Of a stretch of DNA of 64,000 bases, positions 9,011-18,351 are shown one piece after another. The notes beneath the pieces are model-generated. The model had not been told where the DNA came from. It made no database searches and worked only from the letters and a program-made list of their open reading frames with translations. Origin of the DNA: Comamonas testosteroni TK102 (lineage in GTDB: Bacteria; Pseudomonadota; Gammaproteobacteria; Burkholderiales; Burkholderiaceae_C); the NCBI RefSeq assembly GCF_000739375.1, contig NZ_CP006704.1, positions 4,526,001-4,590,000 on the forward strand, written 5' to 3'. The position numbers and the translations under genes are program-made. Numbering within the stretch: the stretch's first letter is position 1; each line of letters starts with the position of its first letter.

Positions 9011-10576
9011 CTAGCGGCGCAGCAACTGACGCAGATTCAGGCCTGACAACCTCAGCGCGCCGAAGTAGAGCACGGCGGCCCCGGCCATCATGGCGGCCAG
9101 CAGCCCAGCACGCAGCAAGCCATTGCTACGCAGGCCCACCCAGTCGAAATGTTGACTGCCCCAGAGCAGCAGCACCGCCAGCAAGGCACTGGCAGCGATC
9201 ACCTGCAGGATGAACTTCAGCCACCCCGGTCCGGGCTTGTAGGTGCCGCGACGCAGCAAGCCGATGAGCAGCCAGGTCGCATTGACCAGCGCAGCTAGGC
9301 CGATGGACAGGGCCAGCCCCGTGTGCTTGAGCCAGGGCACCAGCACCAGATTGAGCAACTGCGTAATGACCAGCACCACGATCGCGATCTTCACGGGTGT
9401 GCGGATGTCCTGGCTGGCGTAATAGCCTGGCGCCAGCACCTTGATGGCCACCAGGCCCAGCAGGCCAGCGCCGTAGCCCATCAGGGCCAGGGCGATCTGT
9501 CCCACATCGCTGTCATGCAGGGCGCCACGATGGAACAGCGTGGCTACCAGCGGCGTGGCGAAGGTCAGCAGGCCCACGGCGCAGGGCACGGCCAGCAGCA
9601 CCACCAGTCGCAGCCCCCAGTCCAGCATATTGGAGTAGCGCTCGCCGTCACCGGCCGCCCTGGCGGACGCCAGCTGCGGCGTCAGCACCACGCCCAGGGC
9701 CACGCCCAGCAGGGACGTGGGAAACTCCATCAGACGGTCGGCATAGAACAGCCAGGTCACGCTGCCGGGCGCCATATAGGAAGCGATCTGGGTGTTGATC
9801 ATCAATGAAACCTGGGCCACGCCAACCCCCAGCAGCGCCGGCCCCATCAGCGCCAGGATACGGCGCACGCCTGCCTCGTCCCAGGCTGCGCGAATGGCTG
9901 CAGGCGAAAAGCCGATCCGGGGCATCAGCCCCATGGAGCGCAGCGCCGGAATCTGCACCGCCAGCTGCAGCACCCCGCCCAGCATCACGCCGCCGGCCAT
10001 GGCGTAGATGGGCTCTATGCCCTGCTTTTCGAACCAGGGTGCTCCCAGCAGAGCCGCCACGATCATGCTGAGATTGAGCAGCACGGGCGTGGCGGCCGAT
10101 ACCGCGAACTTCTTCCAAGTATTGAGAATGCCTGCCGACAACGCCACCAGCGACATGAAGCCGATATAGGGGAACATCCAGCGCGTCATCACCACAGCGG
10201 CGTGATAGCCGTCGGGCGACTGGCGCATGCCACTGGCCAGCAACCAGACCAGCAGCGGAGCGCCGATCACACCCAGCACGCAGACCACCAGCAGCGCCCA
10301 GAACAGCAGGGTTGCAACATGACTGATCAGGTGGCGCGTGGCCTCCTCGCCATCCCGGGTCTTGCTCGCGGCCAGCACCGGCACAAAGGCCTGACTGAAA
10401 GCGCCCTCGGCGAACAGACGACGAAAGAGATTGGGAATTCTGAAAGCGACATTGAAGGCATCGGTCAGCGCATTGGCGCCGAACATGGAGGCCATGAGCA
10501 GATCGCGCACCAGCCCCGAAATACGGGAGGCCAGCGTCAGAAGAGATACGGTGGAGGCGGCTTTGAACAGTGACAC
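9011..10576 (-). CDS. murJ: Lipid II flippase MurJ (MviN)
   Basis: Translocates the peptidoglycan precursor lipid II across the inner membrane. The 521-residue product has the MOP-superfamily pattern of 14 membrane segments. The N-terminus SLFKAASTVSLLTLASRISG followed by FGANALTDAFNVAFRIPN is diagnostic, as is RRLFAEGAFSQAFVPV. Essential residues such as the Arg-rich positions in the central cavity appear retained. The gene is monocistronic or co-transcribed with sirB1 after a 104-base gap. Confidence 0.95.
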   Translation of the reverse strand: MSLFKAASTVSLLTLASRISGLVRDLLMASMFGANALTDAFNVAFRIPNLFRRLFAEGAFSQAFVPVLAASKTRDGEEATRHLISHVATLLFWALLVVCVLGVIGAPLLVWLLASGMRQSPDGYHAAVVMTRWMFPYIGFMSLVALSAGILNTWKKFAVSAATPVLLNLSMIVAALLGAPWFEKQGIEPIYAMAGGVMLGGVLQLAVQIPALRSMGLMPRIGFSPAAIRAAWDEAGVRRILALMGPALLGVGVAQVSLMINTQIASYMAPGSVTWLFYADRLMEFPTSLLGVALGVVLTPQLASARAAGDGERYSNMLDWGLRLVVLLAVPCAVGLLTFATPLVATLFHRGALHDSDVGQIALALMGYGAGLLGLVAIKVLAPGYYASQDIRTPVKIAIVVLVITQLLNLVLVPWLKHTGLALSIGLAALVNATWLLIGLLRRGTYKPGPGWLKFILQVIAASALLAVLLLWGSQHFDWVGLRSNGLLRAGLLAAMMAGAAVLYFGALRLSGLNLRQLLRR

Positions 10577-10699
10577 GCAGCGAAGTGTATGCGTTCATGC
10601 CAAGCGCTGCAGGCTGATTTGCGGCGCTTTTCACTCTGTAGCAATCCAGCGATCTCAAACCAGACAAGGCCCAACACAGAGACATCGAGCAAGGTCCTT

Positions 10700-10770
10700 G
10701 GCGGCCCCGCCACCCCGCAGCAAGGATGTCGTCCCCCTTAAAGGGGGAGGCGGCAAAGTCGCACAGGGGG
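10700..10770. repeat. Dispersed intergenic repeat, copy 1 (upstream of rpsT)
   Basis: Contains the core CCCGCAGCAAGG-TGTCGTCCCCCTT, then a G-rich arm and a final ACAGGGGG. The reverse complement of 29013-29085 has the same blocks in the same order (CCCGCAGCAAAGGCTGTCG, CCCCCTT, GGGGG, TCAGGGGG). CCCCCTT-AAGGGGG forms a small hairpin. A -10-like TACAAT at 10774-10779 follows directly, so the copy abuts the rpsT promoter. Confidence 0.7.
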
Positions 10771-10825
10771 TGATACAATCCAGGGTTTTGCTGACATCAT
10801 CCTCAGACACACAAGGAAATAAATC

Positions 10826-11119
10826 ATGGCAACTAAAGCCAAAAAGAACCCCCGCCTGGCTTCTGGCCGCAAGCGCGCGCGCCAGAACGTCAAGCTGAAC
10901 GCTGCGAACACTTCGCTGCGTTCCAAGTACCGTACTGCTGTCAAGAATGTCGAGAAGGCTGTTGTGGCCGGCGACAAGACCAAGGCAGCTGAACTGTTTG
11001 CCAAGGCTCAGTCCGTGATCGACGCGATCGCCGACAAGGGCATCTTCCACAAGAACAAGGCAGCTCGCGACAAGAGCCGCCTGTCCGCCAAGGTCAAGAC
11101 CCTGGCTCTGGCTGCTTAA
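10826..11119 (+). CDS. rpsT: 30S ribosomal protein S20
   Basis: A primary 16S rRNA-binding protein of the small subunit. The 97-residue basic product has the typical start [20 protein letters not shown] and the S20 segments [14 protein letters not shown] and [16 protein letters not shown] good Shine-Dalgarno (AAGGAA) lies just before the ATG. It is monocistronic, ending in a strong terminator. It is about ten residues longer than the enterobacterial protein. Confidence 0.97.
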   Translation: MATKAKKNPRLASGRKRARQNVKLNAANTSLRSKYRTAVKNVEKAVVAGDKTKAAELFAKAQSVIDAIADKGIFHKNKAARDKSRLSAKVKTLALAA

Positions 11120-11193
11120 CACCAGCCTCCCTCAAGCACGGATGACTTCGGTCATCTGCCGTTTGTAACGGGTGCGCTGTCAGCAAAAACATC

Positions 11194-11219
11194 AAAACCG
11201 CCTTAGGGCGGTTTTTTTG
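11194..11219 (+). terminator. rpsT intrinsic terminator
   Basis: AAAACCGCC and GGCGGTTTT pair around a TTAG loop, followed by further T residues. It lies 75 bases after the rpsT stop. Confidence 0.88.
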
Positions 11220-11444
11220 TTGTCCGTGCTCGACAGATGACTGACTTATCAGCGCATGCGCAAACCGCCTCTCCCTCTAGCACAAAGCGTCCTAATACGA
11301 ATTGATTAGCGTCAGATTTTGACTTCCCTAGGACAATCCCCAAGTCGGGGAGTCTCATGTCTTTTATAGGACTTGCCCCGTATCTTCGCAAAAAGCCTGC
11401 AGCCTGCCCGCAGGCTTTTTTGATACTCAAGTCTAGAAAAAGTC
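11220..11444 (+). promoter_or_regulatory. Structured leader upstream of mqo
   Basis: The rpsT-mqo gap (11120-11444) has no supportable gene. Within it are two direct repeats of TAGGAC-N3-CCCC, at 11329-11341 and 11367-11379. A small TCCCC/GGGGA hairpin spans 11337-11351. A terminator-like hairpin then ends 23 bases before the mqo start. The layout fits a 5' leader with transcription attenuation, or a short RNA that ends before mqo. No known riboswitch class was recognised. Confidence 0.4.
11390..11421 (+). terminator. Terminator-like hairpin just before mqo
   Basis: AAAAAGCCTGC pairs perfectly with GCAGGCTTTTT around a nine-base loop, and one more T follows. It lies in the mqo leader, so full-length transcripts must read through it, unless the mqo promoter is within the 23 bases downstream, which is unlikely. 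Confidence 0.75.
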
Positions 11445-13139
11445 ATGAAAAAGTCGATCAAAGCAGGACTGGGAGCCGTCGCGGCCCTGGTCCTGGCCGC
11501 GCTATTGTTTTTGTTTTGGCCAATATTTCCTCGCTCCGTCCCCAAGGCCGAGAACGAGCAGCCCGTTGATGTGGTGATGGTGGGCGCCGGTGTGATGAGC
11601 ACGACGCTGGCCACCTACCTGCAGGAGCTGCAGCCCGACTGGAAGATCGAGGTCTTCGAGCGCCTGGACGGCGTGGCCCTGGAAAGCTCCAACGGCTGGA
11701 ACAACGCCGGTACCGGCCACTCGGGCTTTGCCGAACTCAACTACACGCCCCAGCTGCCCGATGGCAGCGTGGAAACCAAGCGTGCCGTGGGCATTGCCGA
11801 GCAGTTCGAGGTGACGCGCCAGTTCTGGGCCCACCAGGTCGGCCGCGGCCATCTGCAGTCGCCCGAGACTTTCGTGAACGCCACGCCCCATATGAGCTTC
11901 GTCTGGGGTGATGACAACATCGCCTTCCTCAAGAAGCGCCAGCAGGCCCTGGTCCAGAACCCCCTGTTCTACGGCATGGAGTACTCCGAAGACCAGGCAC
12001 AGATCAAGAAGTGGGCCCCGCTGATGATCGAAGGCCGTGATCCGGCCCAGAAGATCGCCGCCACCTATATGCCCCTGGGCACCGACGTGAACCATGGCGC
12101 CTGGACCGAGCAGCTGATGGCCTCGCTCCAGAAGGGCCCCAACTTCCAGCTGCACCTGCAAAGCGAAGTCACGGCCCTGCGCCAGAACGCCGACAAGACC
12201 TGGAACGTGACCGTGGCCGATCTGGCCAAGGGCGGCCAGGAAAAGACCGTCAAGGCCAAGTTCGTCTTCGTCGGTGCCGGCGGTGCCGCACTCAAGCTGC
12301 TGCAGGCCTCGGGCATCCCCGAATCCAAGAACTACGCCGGCTTCCCCGTGGGCGGCCAGTTCCTGGCCATCGAGAACCCCGAGCTGGCCAAGCGCCACGA
12401 CGTCAAGGCCTACGGCATCGCCTCCACCGGCTCACCTCCCATGTCCGTGCCCCACCTGGACGCCCGCCAGCTCGACGGCAAGCCCGTGATGCTGTTCGGC
12501 CCCTTTGCACTGGCCACCACCAAGTTCCTCAAGAACGGCTCCTGGTGGGACCTGTTCTCCTCGGTCACCCATGACAATCTGATGGGCATGCTGCGCGTGG
12601 GCATCCACAACCTGGACCTGGTCCAGTACCTGATGCAGCAGGCCGAGCTGACCGACGCAGACCGTCAGGCCGTGCTGGCCCAGTACTTCCCCGAAGCCAA
12701 ACGCGAGGACTGGAAGCTGGTCACCGCCGGCCAGCGTGTGCAGATCATCAAGCGCGACCCTGAAAAAGGCGCCGTGCTGCAGTTCGGCACCGAAATCGTG
12801 GGCTCGGAAGACGGCAGCATCGCCGCCCTGCTGGGTGCCTCGCCCGGTGCCTCGACCGCTCCCCACATCATGCTGAACCTGCTCAAGAAGTCCTTCCCCG
12901 AGCAGATGGCCAGCACCGAGTGGAAGGCCCACATCCAGCAGATCGTGCCCTCCTACGGCCGCAAGATCAACGAGGATGCCGCCTATACCAACGAGATCCG
13001 CCGCATGACCAGCTCGGCCCTGAAGCTGCCCTATGTGGATGTCCCTGCCGATCTGGGCAAGAAGGCCGAAGCGGCTCCCGCGCCTACCGCAGCTCCCCAG
13101 AACCCCACCCAGCTGAACAAGGAAATGCAGGCGCTCTAG
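11445..13139 (+). CDS. mqo: Malate:quinone oxidoreductase (membrane-anchored)
   Basis: FAD enzyme that oxidises malate to oxaloacetate and reduces the quinone pool. After an N-terminal hydrophobic segment (residues 8-26), the FAD-binding motif is [17 protein letters not shown]. Then come the family signatures [37 protein letters not shown] and [16 protein letters not shown]. The length of 564 is slightly above the common ~500 because of the N-terminal anchor and a Pro/Ala-rich C-terminal tail (about 540-564). It is single-gene: a structured leader precedes it and a terminator follows. Confidence 0.95.
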   Translation: MKKSIKAGLGAVAALVLAALLFLFWPIFPRSVPKAENEQPVDVVMVGAGVMSTTLATYLQELQPDWKIEVFERLDGVALESSNGWNNAGTGHSGFAELNYTPQLPDGSVETKRAVGIAEQFEVTRQFWAHQVGRGHLQSPETFVNATPHMSFVWGDDNIAFLKKRQQALVQNPLFYGMEYSEDQAQIKKWAPLMIEGRDPAQKIAATYMPLGTDVNHGAWTEQLMASLQKGPNFQLHLQSEVTALRQNADKTWNVTVADLAKGGQEKTVKAKFVFVGAGGAALKLLQASGIPESKNYAGFPVGGQFLAIENPELAKRHDVKAYGIASTGSPPMSVPHLDARQLDGKPVMLFGPFALATTKFLKNGSWWDLFSSVTHDNLMGMLRVGIHNLDLVQYLMQQAELTDADRQAVLAQYFPEAKREDWKLVTAGQRVQIIKRDPEKGAVLQFGTEIVGSEDGSIAALLGASPGASTAPHIMLNLLKKSFPEQMASTEWKAHIQQIVPSYGRKINEDAAYTNEIRRMTSSALKLPYVDVPADLGKKAEAAPAPTAAPQNPTQLNKEMQAL

Positions 13140-13173
13140 GCCCGGCACTCCCCGCACCGGCCTGCCGGTGCCC

Positions 13174-13206
13174 GCCCCGCCGGCCTGTGCCGCGCGGGGT
13201 TTTTTC
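13174..13206 (+). terminator. mqo terminator
   Basis: CCCCG...CGGGG stem with an inner CCGGC/GCCG pairing, followed by six T. It ends 44 bases before the MATE gene start. Confidence 0.75.
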
Positions 13207-13249
13207 TTGCAGAGTCCGCCGCCTGGTGCTCTGCAATTTCCTTTACCCC

Positions 13250-14626
13250 ATGCACCAGCCCCTGACCCACGCACCGATAGGCCGCGCCCTGCTGCGTTTT
13301 TCCCTGCCTCTGTGGGGCGGCCATGTGATGCAGTCGCTCAATACCTCGGTCAATGCCTTCTGGATCGGACGCCACCTGGGTGAGAGCGCACTGTCTGCTG
13401 CCCTGCATGCCAACAATCTGCTGTTCGCACTGATCGCTCTGGTCTTCGGCATCAGCCAGGCCGCCAATCTGCTGGTGGCTCAGGCCGTGGGCGCGGGCCG
13501 CTGGACCCTGGCCCGCCGCATCACGGGCACCAGTGCCAGCCTGTTTCTGGGCATGTCCCTGCTGATGGCCGCCCTGGGCTGGCCGCTGGCAGTCCCCATG
13601 CTGGACGCCGTGGGGGCCGATCCCGCCACCGCCGCGCTGGCCGTGGACTATCTGCGCGTGCTCTTTCTCGCGCTGCCGCCCATGCTGCTGCTGATCTTCG
13701 TGGCCGCCGTGCTGCGCGGCACGGGCGACAGTCGCACGCCTTTCGTGGCCCTGCTGGGCGTGGCCCTGGGCGATGCCCTGCTCAACCCCTTGTTCATCTT
13801 CGGTGCCGGCCCCCTGCCCGGCCTGGGCATGGCAGGCTCGGCACTGGCCACCCTGGTGGCCAACAGCCTGGGCCTGGCGGGCCTGCTGGCCTGGCTGCGC
13901 TGGCAGCGGCTGCCGCTATGGATAGGCTGGCGCCAGCGCCGCCATTGGCGGCCCGTGCCTGAGCTGCTGCGCTGCCTGGTCATCAAGGGCCTGCCCATGG
14001 GCCTGCAGATGCTGGTGGTCTCGCTCTCCCTGGTGCTGATGCTGGCCCTGATCAACACCCATGGCACCCAGGTTTCTGCCGCCTACGGCGCGGCCCTGCA
14101 GCTATGGGCCTATGTGCAGATGCCGGCTATTGCAGTGGCCTCGGCCTGCACCACCATCGCCGCCCAGAACGTGGGCGCCGGTCACTGGCCACGTGTGGCA
14201 CGCACGGCGCGTGCCGGCGTGGCCTGCCACCTGCTGCTGACCGGCGCCTGCGTGGCCCTGCTGCTGGCCTGCGACCAGTCCGTGCTCGCCCTGTTTCTGC
14301 CCGAGGGCAGCACGGCCCTTGAGCCCGCGCGCCACCTCAACCGCATCGTGCTGGGCTCGTTCGTGCTGCTCGGCGTGAGCAGCGTGCTGGCCGGCGTGGT
14401 GCGTTCCACGGGGGCGGTGCTGGCTCCTCTGGTCATCCAGGCCCTGGCGCTGTGGGGCCTTCGCCTGCCTCTGGCCTGGGGGTTGCAGCCTCTGTGGGGG
14501 CAGGATGCGCTGTGGTGGAGCTTTCCGCTCAGCGCGCTGGCATCCATGCTGCTGTCCATCGCCTACTACCGCTGGGGCCCGTGGCGCCAGTCACGGCTGC
14601 TGGACAGCACGACAGCGCAGAACTAG
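13250..14626 (+). CDS. MATE family efflux transporter
   Basis: A 458-residue multidrug/toxin extruder with about 12 membrane segments in two homologous halves. Characteristic stretches are RFSLPLWGGHVMQSLNTSVN near the N-terminus, VLRGTGDSRTP (family VLRG.GD..TP) near residue 160, and GLPMGLQMLVVS at the start of the second half. The open frame extends back into mqo, but the ATG at 13250 (MHQPLTHAP) gives the normal length and lies after the mqo terminator. Substrate unknown. Confidence 0.9.
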   Translation: MHQPLTHAPIGRALLRFSLPLWGGHVMQSLNTSVNAFWIGRHLGESALSAALHANNLLFALIALVFGISQAANLLVAQAVGAGRWTLARRITGTSASLFLGMSLLMAALGWPLAVPMLDAVGADPATAALAVDYLRVLFLALPPMLLLIFVAAVLRGTGDSRTPFVALLGVALGDALLNPLFIFGAGPLPGLGMAGSALATLVANSLGLAGLLAWLRWQRLPLWIGWRQRRHWRPVPELLRCLVIKGLPMGLQMLVVSLSLVLMLALINTHGTQVSAAYGAALQLWAYVQMPAIAVASACTTIAAQNVGAGHWPRVARTARAGVACHLLLTGACVALLLACDQSVLALFLPEGSTALEPARHLNRIVLGSFVLLGVSSVLAGVVRSTGAVLAPLVIQALALWGLRLPLAWGLQPLWGQDALWWSFPLSALASMLLSIAYYRWGPWRQSRLLDSTTAQN

Positions 14627-14649
14627 CCCGTCCGCAGCACACAGATACA

Positions 14650-14676
14650 AAAAAAGCTTCCCGTGGAAGCCTTTGT
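14650..14676. terminator. Convergent terminator, MATE/DUF3579
   Basis: A7 followed by GCTTCC-CGT-GGAAGC and CTTTG. The stem is short (six pairs); the A-run makes it stronger for the minus-strand gene. Confidence 0.55.
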
Positions 14677-14708
14677 CGTTTGCGCGGCGCCTCTGGGCAC
14701 CTGAAAAA

Positions 14709-15035
14709 TCACTTCTTGCCAGCTGGCAGCTTGTCAGGCAGCAGGCAGGCCTCGGCCACTTGCAGATCGTTGTCCTTGGCGAAATTCAGACAGAAGTCCC
14801 AGGCCATGGGTTCGTAGTCGCGCAGATCCCGGTTGATGACCACGCATTTGGTGCCGTTCATCACCGTGGGCACGCACCAGGGAGAGTAGCTCAGATGGCT
14901 TCCGGCGCAGGCACCACCAGGACGAAACTGACTCATGACACCGGCCAAGCGCTCGGCCCAGTCGCTGGGTCGAAAGGTTTTTCCGGCATGGGTCATACCC
15001 ATGATGAACAGTTCTTTGCTGGAAGGGGTAACCAT
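14709..15035 (-). CDS. DUF3579 domain protein
   Basis: A 108-residue protein of a small betaproteobacterial family of unknown function. Recognisable segments are GKTFRPSDWAERLAGVMSQF, SYSPWCVP and DFCLNFAKDNDLQVAEACLL. The frame extends to a TTG at 15062; the ATG at 15035 is preferred, although neither has a convincing Shine-Dalgarno. The family is commonly encoded beside argD-argF, as here, so a link to arginine synthesis is possible but only contextual. Confidence 0.82.
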   Translation of the reverse strand: MVTPSSKELFIMGMTHAGKTFRPSDWAERLAGVMSQFRPGGACAGSHLSYSPWCVPTVMNGTKCVVINRDLRDYEPMAWDFCLNFAKDNDLQVAEACLLPDKLPAGKK

Positions 15036-15104
15036 CAAATATTCGCCAAAAAGATCCGGCAACCAGGCGGGATCCCCGCCAACATGCCTAAACGACTATT
15101 CTAA

Positions 15105-15118
15105 CTCTTGTATAAGAG
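15105..15118. promoter_or_regulatory. Palindrome between DUF3579 and argD
   Basis: CTCTT-GTAT-AAGAG, a perfect five-base arm palindrome containing a -10-like TATAAG. It lies in the divergent region and could be an operator or part of the argD promoter. No regulator is identified. Confidence 0.3.
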
Positions 15119-15271
15119 CCATGCTGTCAACCCCACAATGGCGTAGGTTGATTGCATGGCAGCGATGCGCAATCCGCAATGTTGGGGCTATCCGGGCACT
15201 CTAGAATCAAAGCTCTCATTTTTCAGGTGCCGCTGTGCGCCGTTGACCTTCCTTCTCAGGAGACTCTTGCA

Positions 15272-16468
15272 ATGACCGCTTTCATCGAGGCAGCTTCGCC
15301 CCACGTTATGCCCACTTACGGCCGCGTACCCATCGCGCTGGAGCGCGGCCAGGGCTGCCGCGTTTGGGACGTGAACGGCAAGGAATACCTGGACGCGCTG
15401 GGCGGCATCGCCGTCAACACCCTGGGGCACAACCACCCCAAGCTGGTGCCCGCGCTGCAGGATCAACTGGCCAAGCTGATCCACACCAGCAACTACTACC
15501 ATGTGCCCGGCCAGGAAACCCTGGCCAAGCTGCTGACCGAGCGCTCGGGGATGACCAATGTGTTCTTCTGCAACACCGGCCTGGAAGCCAACGAGGCGGC
15601 CATCAAGATCGCCCGCAAGTACGGCGTGGACAAGGGCATCGCCAAGCCAGAGATCGTGGTCTACGACCATGCTTTCCACGGCCGCTCCATTGCCACCATG
15701 AGTGCCACCGCCAACCCCAAGGTGCGCGACGGCTTCGGTGCTCTGCTCGACGGTTTCACTCGCGTGCCCCCCAATGACTTCGAGGCACTGACTGCGGCCA
15801 CCGAAGGCAATCCCCATATCGTCGCGGTGATGATGGAGCCCATCCAGGGCGAAGGCGGCCTGCACCCCATGCGCGCCGACTACCTCAAGAAGGTGCGCGA
15901 GCTGTGCGATGCCAAGGGCTGGCTGCTGATCATGGACGAGGTGCAGGCCGGCATGGGCCGCACCGGCAAGTGGTTTGCCCACCAGTGGGCCGGCATCACC
16001 CCCGATGTGATGACCCTGGCCAAGGGCCTGGGCTCGGGCGTGCCCGTGGGCGCCGTGGTGGCGCACAAGGCGGCTGCCGAAGTGCTCAAGCCCGGCAACC
16101 ACGGCTCCACCTTTGGCGGCAACCCGCTGTCCATGCGTGCCGGCGTGGAAACCATCCGCATCATGGAAGAGGACGGCCTGCTGTCCCATACCACCGAGGT
16201 GGGCGACTACCTGAAGGCTAAACTGCAGTCTGAACTGGGCAGCCTCGAAGGCTTTGTCGAAGTGCGCGGCCAGGGTCTGATGATCGGCGTGGAGCTGGCC
16301 AAGCCCTGCGGCGAGCTGATTGGCCAGGCCGCAGAAGCCGGCCTGCTGCTGAGCGTGACCGCCGACACCGTGATTCGCCTGGTGCCGCCGCTGATCCTGA
16401 GCAAGGCCGAAGCCGACGAAATCGTCGCCAGGCTCAAGCCCCTGGTTCAAGCCATCCTGGCCGCCTGA
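15272..16468 (+). CDS. argD: Acetylornithine aminotransferase
   Basis: Class III PLP aminotransferase of arginine synthesis that converts N-acetylglutamate semialdehyde to N-acetylornithine. The 398-residue product shows YLDALGGIAVNTLGHNHP near the N-terminus, FFCNTGLEANEAAIKIARK, MMEPIQGEGGL, and LIMDEVQAGMGRTGKWFA. TLAKGLGSGVPVGA carries the Schiff-base lysine. The start is fixed by a Shine-Dalgarno AGGAGA eight bases upstream. argF follows after 17 bases, which supports argD over other ornithine-type aminotransferases. Confidence 0.93.
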   Translation: MTAFIEAASPHVMPTYGRVPIALERGQGCRVWDVNGKEYLDALGGIAVNTLGHNHPKLVPALQDQLAKLIHTSNYYHVPGQETLAKLLTERSGMTNVFFCNTGLEANEAAIKIARKYGVDKGIAKPEIVVYDHAFHGRSIATMSATANPKVRDGFGALLDGFTRVPPNDFEALTAATEGNPHIVAVMMEPIQGEGGLHPMRADYLKKVRELCDAKGWLLIMDEVQAGMGRTGKWFAHQWAGITPDVMTLAKGLGSGVPVGAVVAHKAAAEVLKPGNHGSTFGGNPLSMRAGVETIRIMEEDGLLSHTTEVGDYLKAKLQSELGSLEGFVEVRGQGLMIGVELAKPCGELIGQAAEAGLLLSVTADTVIRLVPPLILSKAEADEIVARLKPLVQAILAA

Positions 16469-16485
16469 TCCTCAAGGAATACTGC

Positions 16486-17409
16486 ATGAAGCATTACCTG
16501 CAATTTAGCGACTTCACCGCCGACGAATACGACTACCTGCTGGAACGCGCAGCCCTGATCAAGAAGAAGTTCAAGGGTTACGAAAAGCACCACACGCTGA
16601 CCGACCGCACCATGGCCATGATCTTCGAGAAGGCCAGCACGCGCACCCGCGTCAGCTTCGAAGCCGGCATGTACCAGCTCGGCGGCTCGGTGGTCCATCT
16701 GACCACAGGCGACAGCCAGCTGGGCCGCTCCGAGCCCATCGAGGACAGCGCTCGCGTCATCAGCCGCATGACCGACCTGGTCATGATCCGCACCTTCGGT
16801 CAGGACAAGATAGCGCGCTTTGCCGAGTACTCGCGCGTGCCCGTCATCAACGGCCTGACCAACGAGTTCCACCCCTGCCAGATCCTGGCCGACATCTTCA
16901 CCTTCATCGAGCACCGCGGCTCGATCAAGGGCAAGGTGGTTGCCTGGGTGGGCGACGGCAACAACATGGCCAACACCTGGCTGCAGGCGGCCGACCTGCT
17001 GGGCTTCACGGTCCACGTCAGCACGCCCGGCGGCTACGAGGTGGACGAACAGCTGGCCTTCAACGGCAAGCCCGTCAACCCCGGCTGCTACAAGGTGTTC
17101 AAGGATCCTCTCGAAGCCTGCAAGGGTGCCGATCTGGTCACCACCGATGTCTGGACCAGCATGGGCTACGAGGCCGAGAACGAGGCGCGCAAGAAGGCTT
17201 TTGCCGACTGGTGCGTGGATGCCGAGATGATGGCCTCGGCCAAGGCCGACGCCCTGTTCATGCACTGCCTGCCTGCCCACCGCGGCGAGGAAGTGGAGGC
17301 CGAAGTCATCGACGGACCGCAATCCGTGGTCTGGGACGAGGCCGAAAATCGCATGCATGTGCAAAAGGCACTCATGGAGTACCTGCTGCTGGGCCGCCAG
17401 CCAGGCTGA
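16486..17409 (+). CDS. argF: Ornithine carbamoyltransferase
   Basis: Condenses carbamoyl phosphate with ornithine to citrulline. The 307-residue protein has the carbamoyl-phosphate motif EKASTRTRVSFEAG, the HPCQILADIFT segment, the ornithine-binding loop region WVGDGNNMANTW, and the C-terminal FMHCLPAHRGEEV. All catalytic positions seen in the family appear intact. It forms an operon with argD. Confidence 0.97.
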   Translation: MKHYLQFSDFTADEYDYLLERAALIKKKFKGYEKHHTLTDRTMAMIFEKASTRTRVSFEAGMYQLGGSVVHLTTGDSQLGRSEPIEDSARVISRMTDLVMIRTFGQDKIARFAEYSRVPVINGLTNEFHPCQILADIFTFIEHRGSIKGKVVAWVGDGNNMANTWLQAADLLGFTVHVSTPGGYEVDEQLAFNGKPVNPGCYKVFKDPLEACKGADLVTTDVWTSMGYEAENEARKKAFADWCVDAEMMASAKADALFMHCLPAHRGEEVEAEVIDGPQSVVWDEAENRMHVQKALMEYLLLGRQPG

Positions 17410-17447
17410 TTCGGCACGTCCGGGCTCATCTGCATACCTTCACCTCC

Positions 17448-17711
17448 ATGCACCTGAGCCACATCACATCGCCACACCGCCAGCGGGCCCTGCGCCAGCT
17501 GGCGGTGTTTCTGTTTCCGCTGCGCCCCACGCAGGGCGATGCGCGCTACGGCCAGCGCGGCGGCCTGCTGGCGCTGCGCCAACCCCACATGGCACGCCAC
17601 ACGCGCGTGCCATCCGTCTTCGGCCCGCGCAAATCCTTTGCCGCGCGCGTGCGGGCGCTTCATGTGCGCATCCACACCTTCTATCTGAAGTTTCTTCAAG
17701 GCCATACCTAG
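17448..17711 (+). CDS. Small basic protein of unknown function, uncertain
   Basis: An 87-residue open frame (starts MHLSHITSPH) in the 423-base gap between argF and a YkgJ-family gene. It is very rich in Arg and His and has no domain I recognise. It is on the strand of its neighbours and lacks a clear Shine-Dalgarno. It may be a real conserved small gene, or only an open stretch in GC-rich DNA; the rest of this gap shows nothing else. Confidence 0.3.
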   Translation: MHLSHITSPHRQRALRQLAVFLFPLRPTQGDARYGQRGGLLALRQPHMARHTRVPSVFGPRKSFAARVRALHVRIHTFYLKFLQGHT

Positions 17712-17832
17712 TGGCCCGGCACCGGAAGCCGCAGGCAGCCCTGCGCGCCGGCTTCTTCCCTCGACCTCCAACAGCCGTCCTTGCCCGAGGAGGACGGCGT
17801 GACCCCGATGCCTGAATCCTTGAAGAAACACG

Positions 17833-18198
17833 ATGTCCGAATCCGTCCACCCCTGCCTGAACTGTGGCGCCTGCTGCCAGAACTACCGTGTGGAGTTTTC
17901 CATTTACGAGCTGCAGTCCATGGGCGGCACCGTCCCCGATGAACTGGCCCATGAAGTGCCCGGCAAGGGCAACCGCGCGCGCATGAACGGCACGGAACGC
18001 CACCCGGTGCGCTGCATGGCGCTGCGCGAGCTGCCCGAAGTCGGCGCAGGCTGCATAGGCTGCGGCATCTACGAACAGCGCTCGCGCCCCTGCCGCGACT
18101 TTCCGTTTGCCTCCTACGGCTGCCACGACACACGCGAGAAGTTCGGCCTGCCGGCGCTGAGCGAGGAAGAAGTCCAGCCCTGGCTGGAGGCGGCCTGA
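17833..18198 (+). CDS. YkgJ family cysteine-cluster protein (copy A)
   Basis: A 121-residue protein with the family's N-terminal cluster PCLNCGACCQNYRV (C-x2-C-x2-CC) and the C-terminal CGIYEQRSRPCRDFP. Family members are thought to bind zinc or iron through these cysteines; a biochemical role is not established. Two extra cysteines (GCIGCGIY) lie in the middle. A paralogue at 21082 shares both clusters; together they flank the feo genes. Confidence 0.85.
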   Translation: MSESVHPCLNCGACCQNYRVEFSIYELQSMGGTVPDELAHEVPGKGNRARMNGTERHPVRCMALRELPEVGAGCIGCGIYEQRSRPCRDFPFASYGCHDTREKFGLPALSEEEVQPWLEAA

Positions 18199-18235
18199 GC
18201 TTTCTGCAAGCCCGCAAGCACTACTGCTATCAAAT

Positions 18236-18324
18236 AAAAAGCTGCCTGCGCTTGCCAATCAAGGAATTCAGATACAAAAGCATCTGAATTGCAGAGATAG
18301 CAAGCGCAGGCAGCTATATTTTTA
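18236..18324. terminator. Long nested hairpin, YkgJ/feo convergent terminator
   Basis: A perfect 16-base inverted repeat (AGCTGCCTGCGCTTGC at 18240 and its complement at 18300) encloses a second one (AATTCAGAT/ATCTGAATT). It is flanked by AAATAAAAA and TATATTTTT, so it may terminate both strands. The outer arm contains the GCGCTTG motif found in other intergenic regions here. Confidence 0.75.
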
Positions 18325-18351
18325 GCTGATTTGATCAGGCTCCGCCTGTGT

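Noticed and set aside
12920..13249. N-terminal extension of the MATE frame into mqo
   Set aside because: It crosses the mqo stop and terminator and gives a protein far longer than the family; the start at 13250 fits better.
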